DNA of 64,000 nucleotides, taken from positions 3,472,001-3,536,000 of the forward strand of contig NZ_CP049037.1 of NCBI RefSeq assembly GCF_011040495.1, read 5' to 3'. A model generated the notes under the pieces. The model did not search any database and had not been told where the DNA came from. It saw nothing but the letters and a program-made list of their open reading frames with translations. This DNA comes from Pseudohalocynthiibacter aestuariivivens (GTDB taxonomy: Bacteria; Pseudomonadota; Alphaproteobacteria; Rhodobacterales; Rhodobacteraceae). The position numbers were made by a program, and so were the translations under genes. This document shows, piece after piece, positions 31,602 through 40,553 of this stretch (its first letter is position 1; each line of letters begins with the position of its first letter).

Positions 31602-32339
31602 TTATCGGCGCAACAGCTCGGCTTTGCCATAGGTGGAGCGCACGGTCAGTTGACGCGCCTGCATCCGGCCATCGCCGCCGGGGGCAAAGCGGATCGTGTA
31701 GGGATAAACTGTCTGGCGCTTCAGTTCGGATGCGGAAAACCCGGCAAGGCGGGTATAGGCCCCGGTGCAGATCACCTCGTCGCCTATGTCGCTGCGCGCG
31801 GTGGTACGAATTGCAGAGCGACGCGCACCGTCAAAGATGACAACATCAGTCTGGCACAGTGCCGCGCGCGGCTGATCGTGCAGGGCCGCAAACATCGCCG
31901 TCAGCGGATCCAGCGTGCCGCCCTCGCGCGCCGGGTCCAGCGCGGTCTCGCCCGGATCAGGCTCTGCCGAGGCAAGCGTCCCCCCGGTGATGCGTGGCAC
32001 CCCCCCGGAGTAGCGCAGTTGGGCCGTCGACTGGCGGCTGCCCGTGTCGATCTGTTCGTCGTATCGCTGGGGGATGAAGCGGCTGTCGGTTACCCGCCCA
32101 CGCGATTTCAGGTCAAAAGATGCGCGCGTCACTGCCCCGGCCACACCGCTGGTGGAAAACGCCGATTCGATCACATAGGTGCCGCCGCTGATCCGTCCCG
32201 CCAGCGTCATTTCGCCCAGCTTTATCCCCAACAGCCGCACATCATACCGCGCGGCGGTATCGCCGGGTACGGGCGGCCCGGACAGGGCGGGGCCAATGGT
32301 CAGCAGCGCGGCGGCAAGGATGGCGATGATACGGCGCAT
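31602..32339 (-). CDS. DUF3108 family exported protein
   Basis: A 245-residue protein starting at 32339 (MRRIIAILAAALLTIGPALS) behind GAGGAGACATC; the signal peptide is clear with likely cleavage near ALSGPP. The DUF3108 pattern (YDVRLLGIKLGEMTLAG, FDLKSRGRVTDSRFIPQRYDEQ) is present. This beta-rich periplasmic family has no established role. It follows hrpB's upstream side with 8 nt between the genes on the same strand and lies divergent from meaB. Confidence 0.82.
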   Translation of the reverse strand: MRRIIAILAAALLTIGPALSGPPVPGDTAARYDVRLLGIKLGEMTLAGRISGGTYVIESAFSTSGVAGAVTRASFDLKSRGRVTDSRFIPQRYDEQIDTGSRQSTAQLRYSGGVPRITGGTLASAEPDPGETALDPAREGGTLDPLTAMFAALHDQPRAALCQTDVVIFDGARRSAIRTTARSDIGDEVICTGAYTRLAGFSASELKRQTVYPYTIRFAPGGDGRMQARQLTVRSTYGKAELLRR

Positions 32340-32445
32340 GATGTCTCCTCGGGCGTTAGGGCGGCGGCGACGCGTCTGGACAACCGCCCGCCTGCCAAGG
32401 CATGTAGTGCCAGAGTGTAACAATACCAACGGGCAGGCAGCGTTC

Positions 32446-33423
32446 ATGGACATTTCGGAACTGGCGGACAAGGTATCGCGCTGCGACAGGCGTGCGCTCG
32501 CCCGCGCGATCACGCTGGTCGAAAGCAGCCGCGCCGATCACCGCGATCAGGCCGCTGAATTGCTGGAACTGTTGCGCGGCGGTGGGCGCGAAGCGATCCG
32601 CGTTGGCCTGTCGGGCACGCCGGGAGTAGGAAAATCTACATTTATCGAAGGTTTCGGCGGTATGCTGACCGCGCAGGATCTGAAGGTCGCGGTGTTGGCG
32701 GTCGATCCCAGTTCCACACGCTCTGGCGGCTCGATCCTCGGGGACAAAACGCGGATGGAACGGCTCAGCCGTGATCCCAACGCCTTTATCCGTCCATCAC
32801 CCAGCCAGACCCATCTGGGCGGGGTCGCACGGCGTTCGCGAGAGGCGGTTGCGCTGTGCGAGGCGGCGGGTTTTGACGCGGTGCTGATCGAGACAGTGGG
32901 CGTCGGCCAGTCCGAAACAGTGGTGGCAGAGATGTCGGACCTCTTCCTGCTGTTGCTGGCCCCGGCGGGTGGCGACGAATTGCAGGGTGTCAAACGCGGG
33001 ATCATGGAGATCGCCGACCTCATCGTGGTCAACAAGGCCGATGGCGATCTGAAGGCGGCCGCGACCCGAACCTGTTCAGATTATTCCGGCGCGCTGCGTC
33101 TGTTGCGCAAACGTCCGCAGGATCCCAAAGGCTTTCCCAAGGCGCTGATGGTGTCCGCGTTAGAAGAGACCGGATTTGTCAAGCTCTGGGGCGAGATGCG
33201 CGCACTGACCGACTGGCGCCGCGAGCATGGGCATTGGGATGCGCGACGCGCAGGGCAAGCGCGCTACTGGTTCGAGGAAGAAGTGCGGCAGGGCCTGTTG
33301 GCGCAATTGCGCAGCGATGAGGCACGCGCGGCGCTGGAGAGATTGGGGGCACAGGTCGGCGAAGGACGCATCACCCCCTCTGTGGCCGCCGCGCAACTGC
33401 TGGAACAGATTGACCGCGCATAG
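32446..33423 (+). CDS. meaB: Methylmalonyl-CoA mutase-associated GTPase MeaB
   Basis: A 325-residue G3E-family GTPase that protects and reloads methylmalonyl-CoA mutase with its B12 cofactor. The start MDISELADKVSRCD at 32446 gives normal length. Motifs: Walker A GLSGTPGVGKSTF, VDPSSTRSGGSILGDKTRM, ETVGVGQSE, and NKAD for guanine specificity. The mutase gene is not next to it. Together with mce at 12.9 kb it points to propionyl-CoA or ethylmalonyl-CoA metabolism. Confidence 0.94.
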   Translation: MDISELADKVSRCDRRALARAITLVESSRADHRDQAAELLELLRGGGREAIRVGLSGTPGVGKSTFIEGFGGMLTAQDLKVAVLAVDPSSTRSGGSILGDKTRMERLSRDPNAFIRPSPSQTHLGGVARRSREAVALCEAAGFDAVLIETVGVGQSETVVAEMSDLFLLLLAPAGGDELQGVKRGIMEIADLIVVNKADGDLKAAATRTCSDYSGALRLLRKRPQDPKGFPKALMVSALEETGFVKLWGEMRALTDWRREHGHWDARRAGQARYWFEEEVRQGLLAQLRSDEARAALERLGAQVGEGRITPSVAAAQLLEQIDRA

Positions 33424-33502
33424 ACGTGACAGATCGGCGCGCCTAGGCTAACCCTACGTCAGTATCGCGTGTTTGAGCGCCTGACATGACGGAGGATACT
33501 CT

Positions 33503-33535
33503 ATGTACAAAGGGATCTGGCACCGAGCCTCTTGA
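33503..33535 (+). other. Possible 10-codon leader ORF before the ABC exporter
   Basis: ATG at 33503 with an ACGGAGG at ideal SD distance encodes MYKGIWHRAS then TGA. It is followed by GC-rich sequence with an imperfect CAGCC/GGCTG pairing and, 88 nt after its stop, by the ABC exporter ATG. The 200-nt gap 33424-33623 holds nothing else clear. A good SD on such a short frame suggests either a translated leader (attenuator-like) or the remnant of a lost gene. Confidence 0.3.
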
Positions 33536-33623
33536 GGCAGCCAGCCCTGTTGCGGCGGCTGTCACCGGCTCCGCTTCACGCACGTAGAGTGTCTATTTTC
33601 AACGCTATTTTCAGGCGTACGTC

Positions 33624-35459
33624 ATGTTCAAGAAATTCGAAAACCTTATCGACCCGTTTGCATTCTTTGAGGATGCAACTCCGCCCGCAACGCTGTGGGC
33701 TTATCTGAAATCCCATTACCATCCGTTTCGCAAATGGCTGGCCGTTCTGGCAATCAGTGGCATCGTCGTGGCCTTGGTCGAAACCGGGCTGATCTTTTAC
33801 TCCGGGCGCGTGATCGACCTGCTGGGTGCGACTGAGCCGGGGGGCCTGATGGCGCGCCACGGAGCCGAATTGATCGTGGCGGCGGTGTTCATCATGACGC
33901 TGCGGCCGGTGATGATCGCGCTTAATCACCTGCTGCTGGAACAGATGTTGGCCAGCAACATGCAGGAACAGGTCCGTTGGCGCGCGCACAAACACCTGCT
34001 GGGGCAAAGTACCGGGTATTTCCAGAACGAATTCGCCGGCAGGCTGAGCAATCGGGTGATGCAATTGGGCGAGGCAGTCGAGGACGGCACCTATATGGCG
34101 TTCGAGGGTGTATGGTATTCGCTGACCTATGTGTTGGGCGCGGCGGTGATCCTTGCGGGCGTGCATCCGATTCTGGCGGTGCCGCTGCTGCTCTGGGCGC
34201 TGATCTTTGCGCTTTATGTGCGCTATATCGCGCGGCGGGTGGCCGTGGCGTCGGAAAAATGGTCCGACGCGCGTTCGACCGTGACTGCGCGGGTGGTGGA
34301 TGCCTATTCCAACATCGAGACGATCAAGCTCTTTGCTGATGAAGGCACCGAAGAACGGTATGTGCTGTCGGCCATGCGCCGGTTGCGGCTGCGATTCCAG
34401 CGGTTCCTGCGGTTGATGACCGAACTCAGCTTTGGCCTCAACATCATCAACGGCGTGCTGATCGTCGGTATGCTGACTCCTGCGATCTGGCTGTGGTCGG
34501 ATGGTGCGATTTCTGTCGGCGAGGTGTCTGCCGCGATGGCGCTGACCATCCGGCTGAATGGCATGTCGGGCTGGATCATGTGGGTGGTGATCCGCCTTTT
34601 CGAGCATGCCGGCGTCATTCGCGAGGGGCTGCGCTCTGTCGCCGTGCCGCATGACGTGGTTGATCAGCCCGACGCGCCGACGTTGAAGGTGGATGCCGCA
34701 AAGATCGAGTTTCACGGCGTGACGCATCATTACGGGCGCGGGCGTGGCGGGCTGAACGGGATCGACCTGACGATCTCACCGGGCCAGAAGGTCGGACTGG
34801 TGGGCCGGTCGGGCGCGGGGAAATCCAGCCTCGTGAACCTGCTCTTGCGGATGCGCGATGCCGAAGCCGGGCAGATCCTGATCGACGACCAGGACGTGGC
34901 AACGGTGCGCCAGACATCCCTGCGTCAGGCAATCGGCATGGTCAGTCAGGACAGCGCCCTGTTGCACCGCTCGATCCGGGCCAACATCCTCTATGGGCGT
35001 GCGCAGGCGGACGAGGCCGCGATGGTCGCGGCGGCCAAACAGGCCGAGGCGCATGCGTTCATCATGGACCTGCGCGACGCCGAGGGGCGGGCGGGCTACG
35101 ACGCACAAGTTGGCGAACGTGGCGTGAAGCTGTCCGGGGGGCAGCGTCAGCGTGTGTCGCTGGCGCGGGTGATCCTCAAGGACGCACCGATTCTGGTGCT
35201 GGACGAGGCGACTTCGGCGCTCGACAGTGAAGTGGAGGCCGCGATTCAGGACACGCTCTTTGATTTGATGGAGGGCAAGACGGTCATCGCCATCGCCCAC
35301 CGTCTGAGCACAATTGCCCAGATGGACCGGATCGTGGTGATGGATGCGGGGCGTATCGTCGAGGATGGCACCCATGACGTCTTGTTGGCGCGTGATGGTG
35401 TCTATGCGGCCCTCTGGGCACGTCAGTCAGGTGGGTTTTTGGGGGAGAACGCGGAATGA
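33624..35459 (+). CDS. ABC exporter, fused permease and ATPase
   Basis: A 611-residue half-transporter that would work as a dimer in the inner membrane. An N-terminal six-helix domain (about residues 25-330) precedes the nucleotide-binding domain with Walker A GLVGRSGAGKSSL, Q-loop GMVSQDSALLHRS, signature LSGGQRQRVSLARV, Walker B ILVLDEATSALD and the switch His in AIAHRLSTIAQ. It fits the lipid/multidrug exporter class; the substrate is not known. A hairpin starts in the last codons. The upstream gap has a short leader ORF. Confidence 0.92.
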   Translation: MFKKFENLIDPFAFFEDATPPATLWAYLKSHYHPFRKWLAVLAISGIVVALVETGLIFYSGRVIDLLGATEPGGLMARHGAELIVAAVFIMTLRPVMIALNHLLLEQMLASNMQEQVRWRAHKHLLGQSTGYFQNEFAGRLSNRVMQLGEAVEDGTYMAFEGVWYSLTYVLGAAVILAGVHPILAVPLLLWALIFALYVRYIARRVAVASEKWSDARSTVTARVVDAYSNIETIKLFADEGTEERYVLSAMRRLRLRFQRFLRLMTELSFGLNIINGVLIVGMLTPAIWLWSDGAISVGEVSAAMALTIRLNGMSGWIMWVVIRLFEHAGVIREGLRSVAVPHDVVDQPDAPTLKVDAAKIEFHGVTHHYGRGRGGLNGIDLTISPGQKVGLVGRSGAGKSSLVNLLLRMRDAEAGQILIDDQDVATVRQTSLRQAIGMVSQDSALLHRSIRANILYGRAQADEAAMVAAAKQAEAHAFIMDLRDAEGRAGYDAQVGERGVKLSGGQRQRVSLARVILKDAPILVLDEATSALDSEVEAAIQDTLFDLMEGKTVIAIAHRLSTIAQMDRIVVMDAGRIVEDGTHDVLLARDGVYAALWARQSGGFLGENAE

Positions 35460-35546
35460 GGGGCGCTGCCCCTCAAACTCCCCGGGATATTTGCAGCAAG
35501 AAGAAGCAGCAGGTTCTCTTGCATCCTCTGGCTGAATGTGTCCTCG
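35458..35546 (+). repeat. Hairpin plus two inverted copies of the dispersed repeat
   Basis: GAGGGGC/GCCCCTC (35458-35464 and 35468-35474) is a perfect 7-bp stem with a 3-nt loop that overlaps the ABC exporter's stop codon. It is followed by CCGGGATATTTGCAGCAAG plus AAGAAG at 35482-35506. A degenerate inverted copy (minus strand CGAGGACACATTCAGCC plus AGAGGATG) lies at 35522-35546. The element order hairpin-then-GATATTT matches copy 1. Confidence 0.55.
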
Positions 35547-35634
35547 TGCACTGCCTACGGGTGAAGCGGTCTGCGTGGGAGGGAAGATATGAAGACCGTT
35601 CTGGCGCAGCGTTGGCAATTCCGCGCCGCGCCCC

Positions 35635-35662
35635 TTGACGGCCCCCCTGATTCCGCCTATCC
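35635..35662 (+). promoter_or_regulatory. Candidate rpmB promoter in the 307-nt gap before rpmB
   Basis: TTGACG at 35635-35640 and CTATCC at 35657-35662, 16 nt apart, fit a housekeeping promoter. The transcript would have a leader of about 100 nt with short pairings (GGGCC/GGCCC; CTCAT/ATGAG) before the SD ATGAGGATG. The rest of the gap 35460-35766 holds the repeat/hairpin cluster at its left end; I see no gene in it. Confidence 0.5.
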
Positions 35663-35766
35663 ACCGCCAACGGAATTCAGGACGCTGCCAGTGGCGGCGT
35701 TCGTTTGTTTTGAGACTGTTTAGAGACGGGCCGCCAAGGCCCTCATGAAAAGATGAGGATGATCCC

Positions 35767-36075
35767 ATGTCGCGCCGCTGCGAACTGACCGGAAAAGGCC
35801 CGATGGTTGGCAACAACTCCAGCCACGCCAACAACAAGACCAAGCGTCGGTATTTGCCGAACCTGAATGATGTGACTCTGCAATCCGAGGCTCTGGGCCG
35901 CGGCATCAAACTGCGCATCTCTGCCGCAGCTTTGCGCAGTGTCGATCACCGGGGCGGGCTGGACGCCTATCTGGCCAAGGCGAAGGATGTTGAACTGTCC
36001 CCCGCCGCGCTGAAGGTGAAAAAAGAGATTGCCAAGCTCAGCAGCACGGCTGCTGCCGCAGTTCTCGAAGCCTGA
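35767..36075 (+). CDS. rpmB: 50S ribosomal protein L28
   Basis: A 102-residue protein with the L28 start [23 protein letters not shown], seen as [19 protein letters not shown], and [13 protein letters not shown]. The basic core and [22 protein letters not shown] follow the family; length is slightly above the usual alphaproteobacterial size. It stands as a single gene with its own promoter and a strong terminator 25 nt after the stop. Confidence 0.97.
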   Translation: MSRRCELTGKGPMVGNNSSHANNKTKRRYLPNLNDVTLQSEALGRGIKLRISAAALRSVDHRGGLDAYLAKAKDVELSPAALKVKKEIAKLSSTAAAAVLEA

Positions 36076-36100
36076 TCCGACCCATCCGGACGAATTTTTG

Positions 36101-36135
36101 CAGCCTGCCGATAATCGGCAGGCTGTTTTCGTTTG
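36101..36135 (+). terminator. Intrinsic terminator of rpmB
   Basis: CAGCCTGCCG (36101-36110) pairs perfectly with CGGCAGGCTG (36116-36125) across ATAAT, followed by TTTTCGTTT. It is the clearest Rho-independent terminator in the region and lies six bases before the convergent sirtuin gene's stop. Confidence 0.9.
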
Positions 36136-36141
36136 CGGACC

Positions 36142-36840
36142 TCATCGGCGCAGAATGCTCTCAACCCATTTTGGCACGACGTCCGTTGCGGGGCCAAAGT
36201 GGCTTTCGGCAAAATCACGAGCATTGCTCGCGGCTTCCAGATTGATCTGCACCGTATGTGCGCCCAGCCGCGCCGTGTGCTGCGCATAGGCCGCAGCGGG
36301 ATAGACGTTGCCCGATGTGCCGATCGCGACAAAGAGATCAGCGGCGGACAGGGCGGGGTCGATGATCTCTGCGCCATAGGGCACCTCTCCGAACCAGACA
36401 ATATCAGGACGAGTCTGCGCCGCGTTACAGGCAGGGCACGGATCGGTAGCGCGCATTTCGCGCGGGGCGGGCCACCGGTGCTGGCAGGCATGGCAGAGCG
36501 CGCCCATCAGGCGGCCATGCATATGCACCAGATTACGGCTGCCTGCCCGCGCATGCAGGTCATCGACATTCTGGGTGATGATCAGCACGTCACCAGGATG
36601 TTTCGCCTCAAGCCGGGCCAGTGCAATATGTGCGGCGTTCGGCTCAGCCTCTGCTGCGCGGGTGCGGCGGGCGTTATAGAACGCATGGACGAGGGTGGGA
36701 TCGCGTTGGTAGGCCTCCGGGGTGGCCACGTCCTCGACCCGGTGTTGCGCCCAAAGGCCGCCCGCATCCCGAAAGGTGCTGAGCCCGCTTTCGGCGGAAA
36801 TGCCGGCACCGGTAAGGATCACGATCTTTTCGGGGGTCAT
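36142..36840 (-). CDS. cobB: NAD-dependent protein deacylase (sirtuin)
   Basis: A 232-residue class-III sirtuin that removes acyl groups from lysine using NAD+. Motifs are GAGISAESGLSTFRDAGGLW, FYNARRTRA with the Tyr and Arg linked to desuccinylase and demalonylase activity in CobB, QNVDDLHARAG, and the catalytic His in HMHG. A zinc site is formed by CHAC and CPAC. The NADH-pocket stretch reads IGTSGNVYPAA. Divergent from the phosphatase gene that follows, with only 23 nt between the two starts. Confidence 0.94.
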   Translation of the reverse strand: MTPEKIVILTGAGISAESGLSTFRDAGGLWAQHRVEDVATPEAYQRDPTLVHAFYNARRTRAAEAEPNAAHIALARLEAKHPGDVLIITQNVDDLHARAGSRNLVHMHGRLMGALCHACQHRWPAPREMRATDPCPACNAAQTRPDIVWFGEVPYGAEIIDPALSAADLFVAIGTSGNVYPAAAYAQHTARLGAHTVQINLEAASNARDFAESHFGPATDVVPKWVESILRR

Positions 36841-36863
36841 TTGATGCTCTAGTCTGCGCGGTT

Positions 36864-37301
36864 ATGAGCAATCGTATCCTATTTGTCTGTCTCGGCAACA
36901 TCTGTCGTTCGCCCACAGCCGAGGCGGTGGCGCGGGTCGTGTTGCCGGACCTTCAGGTGGACAGCGCGGGAACGGGGGGCTGGCATGTGGGCGAACCACC
37001 CTATGCACCGATGCAGGCAGCCGCACGGGCGCGCGGCTATAACCTGAGTGGGCTGCGGGCGCGACAGGTGGTATCTGCAGATTTCGACCGCTTCGACCTC
37101 ATCGTGGCGATGGACCAAGATAACCGGGCCGCGCTGGAGGAGCTGCGTCCCTCCGGTGCCAGCGCACCGGTACGGGTGCTGACCGATTATGCCCCCGGCG
37201 CGGGCATGGATCATGTGCCGGATCCCTATTACACGCGCGATTTCGACGGCGTGCTCGATCTGATCGAGCGATGCATCCGGAGGCTTGGCGCGGCGCTCTG
37301 A
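36864..37301 (+). CDS. Low-molecular-weight protein-tyrosine phosphatase
   Basis: A 145-residue enzyme with the active-site loop CLGNICRSP (C-x5-R-S) in its first 20 residues and the general acid Asp in DPYYTRDF near the C-terminus. It dephosphorylates phosphotyrosine proteins; arsenate-reductase relatives share the fold but lack this full pattern. The gene is divergent from the sirtuin gene, with only 23 nt between the two starts. No exopolysaccharide kinase is near, so its target is unknown. Confidence 0.92.
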   Translation: MSNRILFVCLGNICRSPTAEAVARVVLPDLQVDSAGTGGWHVGEPPYAPMQAAARARGYNLSGLRARQVVSADFDRFDLIVAMDQDNRAALEELRPSGASAPVRVLTDYAPGAGMDHVPDPYYTRDFDGVLDLIERCIRRLGAAL

Positions 37302-37331
37302 TCGGGTGTAGCGCCCGGTGCACGGTGCGAA

Positions 37332-37351
37332 CAGGTATTTTCAGAAAGATG
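37332..37351 (+). repeat. Dispersed repeat, degenerate copy
   Basis: CAGGTATTTTCAGAAAGATG, a shortened version of the GAGGATATTTTC...AAGATG core seen at 25345 and 27917. It lies in the 176-nt gap before the sulfonate cluster. The same gap has a perfect GCACGG-CGA-CCGTGC palindrome at 37429-37443 that could be an operator. Confidence 0.4.
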
Positions 37352-37477
37352 AAAGCGCGTCATTCGAGAATTCCGAAGTGGCGTTTCAGCGCCTTGAAAA
37401 ACCTATGCCAGCGTGGCGCGTCAGGCTTGCACGGCGACCGTGCGAGGCGCAGGACTGAGCGGTGAGGAGATTTGTCC

Positions 37478-38776
37478 ATGCCTATTACCTTGCTCAAGAC
37501 CGCCACAGGAGAGCCGCCAACGACGGCGGCAGATATCGGCGATACCGTTGCGATCATGCTGGCACGGCTGCGCGCAGGCGGTGCACAGGTGGCGCTGGAA
37601 TATGCCCGCAGTCTTGATGGCTGGCAGGGCGAGGTCATGGTGCCACAGACGCAGATTGACGCGGCGATTGCGCGGGTCCCTGATACGCTGAAGGCTGATA
37701 TCGTCTGGGCACATGACAATATCAGCCGGTTCGCAGCTGCCCAGCGGGCCACGGCACATGATATGGAGATCGAGTTGCGCCCCGGCCTGTTCGCCGGGCA
37801 AAAGCAAATACCGCTGCAGGCGGCGGGCTGCTATGTGCCGGGCGGGCGCTATACCCATATCGCCAGCGCATTGATGAGCATCGCCACCGCGCGCGAGGCG
37901 GGCGTGCCGGATATCACCGCCTGTTCGCCGCCCAACGGCGCGGCGGGTATCCCCGACGCGATGCTGTTTGCGATGGACCTGGCTGGTGCGACGCGCATTC
38001 TGACCATCGGTGGAGTGCAGGGTCTGGCCGCGATGGCGTTTGGCCTGTTTGGCGCACCTGCCGCAGATATCCTTGTCGGGCCGGGCAACGCCTATGTCGC
38101 CGAGGCCAAGCGGCAGCTGTTCGGTCCGATCGGTATCGACATGTTTGCCGGGCCGACCGACAGTCTGGTTCTGGCGGACGAAACGGCCGATGCGGACCTC
38201 GTGGCGATGGACCTCGTGGGGCAGGCCGAGCATGGGACCAACAGCCCTGTCTGGATGGCGACGACTCACCGCCCACTGGCAGAGGCCGTTCTGGCACGTA
38301 TGTCCGATCTGATCGCTGATCTGCCAGAGCCGAACCAAAGTGCGGCGCGCACGGCCTGGGCTGATCTGGGAGAGGTGGTGCTGTGTGAGGACCGCGAAGC
38401 GATGGCCGCCTATGCCGACGCAAAAGCGCCGGAACACCTGCATGTGCAGGCCGCCGACCTTGATTGGTGGCGCTCGCGGCTGCTGGCTTATGGATCGCTC
38501 TTTCTGGGGGCGGAGACCACCGTGGCCTTTGGGGACAAGGCCGCGGGACCGAACCATGTCCTACCCACCAGCGGCGCGGCGCGGTATACAGGGGGGCTGT
38601 CGGTGCACAAATTCCTCAAGACCGTCACTTGGCAGCGGGTAAGCGGCCCGGTACAGGACGATCTGGCGAGGGTCACGGCCAGCATCAGCCGGGCCGAGCG
38701 GATGGAAGGGCATGCGCGCTCTGCCGATCTGCGGTGTGCTGCGCAAGCACCGTCGCAACGAACAATGAATTCATAA
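37478..38776 (+). CDS. hpsN: HisD-family dehydrogenase, HpsN-like (3-sulfopropanediol dehydrogenase)
   Basis: A 432-residue zinc- and NAD-dependent dehydrogenase of the histidinol dehydrogenase family. GAGGAG 8 nt upstream picks the ATG at 37478 over the TTG at 37472. Metal and catalytic motifs are kept: [32 protein letters not shown], and RMEGHARS. The body differs from biosynthetic HisD and resembles HpsN ([35 protein letters not shown]), which oxidises (S)-2,3-dihydroxypropane-1-sulfonate to sulfolactate in Roseobacter. The neighbouring CuyA-like gene, 10 nt downstream, supports a sulfonate role. The substrate is inferred; another alcohol is possible. Confidence 0.65.
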   Translation: MPITLLKTATGEPPTTAADIGDTVAIMLARLRAGGAQVALEYARSLDGWQGEVMVPQTQIDAAIARVPDTLKADIVWAHDNISRFAAAQRATAHDMEIELRPGLFAGQKQIPLQAAGCYVPGGRYTHIASALMSIATAREAGVPDITACSPPNGAAGIPDAMLFAMDLAGATRILTIGGVQGLAAMAFGLFGAPAADILVGPGNAYVAEAKRQLFGPIGIDMFAGPTDSLVLADETADADLVAMDLVGQAEHGTNSPVWMATTHRPLAEAVLARMSDLIADLPEPNQSAARTAWADLGEVVLCEDREAMAAYADAKAPEHLHVQAADLDWWRSRLLAYGSLFLGAETTVAFGDKAAGPNHVLPTSGAARYTGGLSVHKFLKTVTWQRVSGPVQDDLARVTASISRAERMEGHARSADLRCAAQAPSQRTMNS

Positions 38777-38786
38777 GGATAACAGC

Positions 38787-39791
38787 ATGAACCTCGCCCA
38801 ATTTCCCCGTGTCTCTCTTGCGCATCTGCCCACCCCGTTGGAACATATGCCGCGTCTCAGCGCGGCGTTGGGCGGTCCGGAAATCTGGATCAAGCGGGAC
38901 GATTGCACAGGGCTCAGCACCGGGGGCAACAAGACCCGCAAGCTGGAATGGCTGATGGCAGAGGCGCTGGCGCAGGGTGCTGAGATGGTGATGACCCAAG
39001 GGGCCACGCAATCCAACCACGCGCGCCAGACCGCGGCGGCGGCGGCCAAGCTGGGCCTTGCCTGTCATATCCTGCTGGAGGATCGGACCGGCTATAACCA
39101 TGAGAATTACAAGTATAACGGCAACGTCCTGCTGGATCACCTGCACGGCGCCACAATCGAGCATCGCGGTCCCGATCTGGACATGAATGCCGAGATGGAG
39201 GCCGTCGCCGACAAGATGCGGGCGGAGGGCAAGAACGTCTATACGATCCCCGGAGGCGGGTCGAACCCGACGGGCGCGCTGGGCTATGTCAACTGTGCGC
39301 TGGAGATGCTCAACCAGTTCGTGACCACTGGTCTGAATGTCGATCACATCGTCCACGCCACCGGCAGCGCCGGCACACATGCAGGGCTGATCACCGGGTT
39401 GCGCGCCATGAACGCGAACATCCCGCTGCTGGGAATCGGAGTGCGCGCACCAAAGGCCAAACAGGAAGAGAACGTCTATAACCTTGCTGTGAAAACCGCC
39501 GAGAAGCTGGGCTGCCCCGGTGTTGTTGCGCGCGAAGATGTCGTCGCCAATACCGATTACGTTGGCCCCGGCTATGGTATGCCCGCCGAGGACACGCTCG
39601 AAGCGATTGACATGTTCGCGCGCACCGAAGCGATCCTGCTTGATCCGGTTTATTCGGCCAAAGGTGGTGCCGGTCTGATTGATCTGATCCGCAAGGGGCA
39701 TTTCAAGAAGGGTGAGAACATCGTGTTCCTGCACACTGGCGGGGCGATTGGCCTGACGGGCTACACCCATTGCTTTGACGTGCCAAAGTGA
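38787..39791 (+). CDS. cuyA: CuyA-like L-cysteate sulfo-lyase (D-cysteine desulfhydrase family)
   Basis: A 334-residue fold-type-II PLP enzyme. [31 protein letters not shown] with the probable PLP Lys49, [21 protein letters not shown] and the phosphate loop GSAGTHAGL are typical. The overall sequence resembles CuyA, which splits L-cysteate to pyruvate, sulfite and ammonia, more than ACC deaminase. D-cysteine desulfhydrase is the close alternative. SD AAGGAT precedes it. It follows the HpsN-like gene by 10 nt and overlaps the racemase (GTGA), so all three are one operon. Confidence 0.7.
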   Translation: MNLAQFPRVSLAHLPTPLEHMPRLSAALGGPEIWIKRDDCTGLSTGGNKTRKLEWLMAEALAQGAEMVMTQGATQSNHARQTAAAAAKLGLACHILLEDRTGYNHENYKYNGNVLLDHLHGATIEHRGPDLDMNAEMEAVADKMRAEGKNVYTIPGGGSNPTGALGYVNCALEMLNQFVTTGLNVDHIVHATGSAGTHAGLITGLRAMNANIPLLGIGVRAPKAKQEENVYNLAVKTAEKLGCPGVVAREDVVANTDYVGPGYGMPAEDTLEAIDMFARTEAILLDPVYSAKGGAGLIDLIRKGHFKKGENIVFLHTGGAIGLTGYTHCFDVPK

Positions 39792-40483
39792 GACCGGTCG
39801 GCATTCTGGGCGGGATGGGGCCGGAGGCGACCATCCTGCTGATGCAAAAGGTGTTGGAGGCTGTCCCCGCACGCGATGACGGCGATCATATCCCACTGAT
39901 CGTGCATCAGAACCCGCAGGTTCCCAGCCGTATCGCGGCTCTGATCGAGGGGCGAGGGCAGGACCCCGGCCCGGTTTTGGCACAGATGGCGCGGGATCTG
40001 CAGGCTGCGGGTGCAGCGGCACTGGCGATGCCCTGCAACACCGCACACCACTATGCGGGTACGGTGCGCTCGGCCAGCGAATTGCCCTTTCTGGATATGC
40101 TGGCACTGTCGGCAGAAACGCTGCAAGCCGGAGGCGCAACCCGGATCGGCATGCTCGCTTCGCCCGCGACGCATCTGACAGGTGTATTCGATGCGCCGTT
40201 CGCCGCCCACGGGCTAACACCAGTGTGGCTGGAGGATGAGGCGGAATTGCTGGCCATCATCCGCGCGGTCAAGGCCGGGGAAGACATCGCCGGTTTGAAA
40301 CCGAGGTTGGCAGCCTGCGGTGCGGCCCTGCGGGCGCAAGGCGCGAACCATCTGCTGGTGGCGTGCACCGAATTATCGCTGATGACCGATGCGCTGGACA
40401 GTGCAGGGCCGGTGACGGACACGCTGGATTGTCTGGTACAGGCGATTGCCGGGTTTTCGCGCGGTGACAGCATGCAAGGGTAG
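39788..40483 (+). CDS. Aspartate/glutamate racemase family protein, candidate cysteate racemase
   Basis: A 231-residue cofactor-independent racemase. [15 protein letters not shown] is the N-terminal signature, and the two catalytic cysteines are Cys83 in MPCNTAHHY and Cys193 in VACTELSL. The GTG start overlaps the CuyA stop, so the two are co-translated. Because CuyA-type enzymes act on one enantiomer of a sulfonated amino acid, racemisation of cysteate is a reasonable guess; aspartate or another amino acid is possible. The SD for this start lies inside cuyA and is not obvious. Confidence 0.75.
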   Translation: MRPVGILGGMGPEATILLMQKVLEAVPARDDGDHIPLIVHQNPQVPSRIAALIEGRGQDPGPVLAQMARDLQAAGAAALAMPCNTAHHYAGTVRSASELPFLDMLALSAETLQAGGATRIGMLASPATHLTGVFDAPFAAHGLTPVWLEDEAELLAIIRAVKAGEDIAGLKPRLAACGAALRAQGANHLLVACTELSLMTDALDSAGPVTDTLDCLVQAIAGFSRGDSMQG

Positions 40484-40500
40484 CCGCACCCGCCGCGCAG

Positions 40501-40539
40501 AGGCATTTGTGAAAAGATGAAAGGGGCGGGTCCGTGCCC
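40501..40539 (+). repeat. Dispersed repeat, degenerate copy with hairpin
   Basis: AGGCATTTGTGAAAAGATGA is followed by GGGGC...GCCCC. Read on the minus strand, the hairpin precedes CTTTCATCTTTTC and could terminate the small lipoprotein gene. Confidence 0.4.
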
Positions 40540-40553
40540 CAAACTGCCCGCTG

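Noticed and set aside
33576..34730. 384-codon frame opposite the ABC exporter
   Set aside because: Antisense shadow of a clear exporter; His/Arg/Gln-rich with no motif.
37302..37477. Regulator gene for the sulfonate operon
   Set aside because: The gap holds only a degenerate repeat and a short palindrome; no coding frame.
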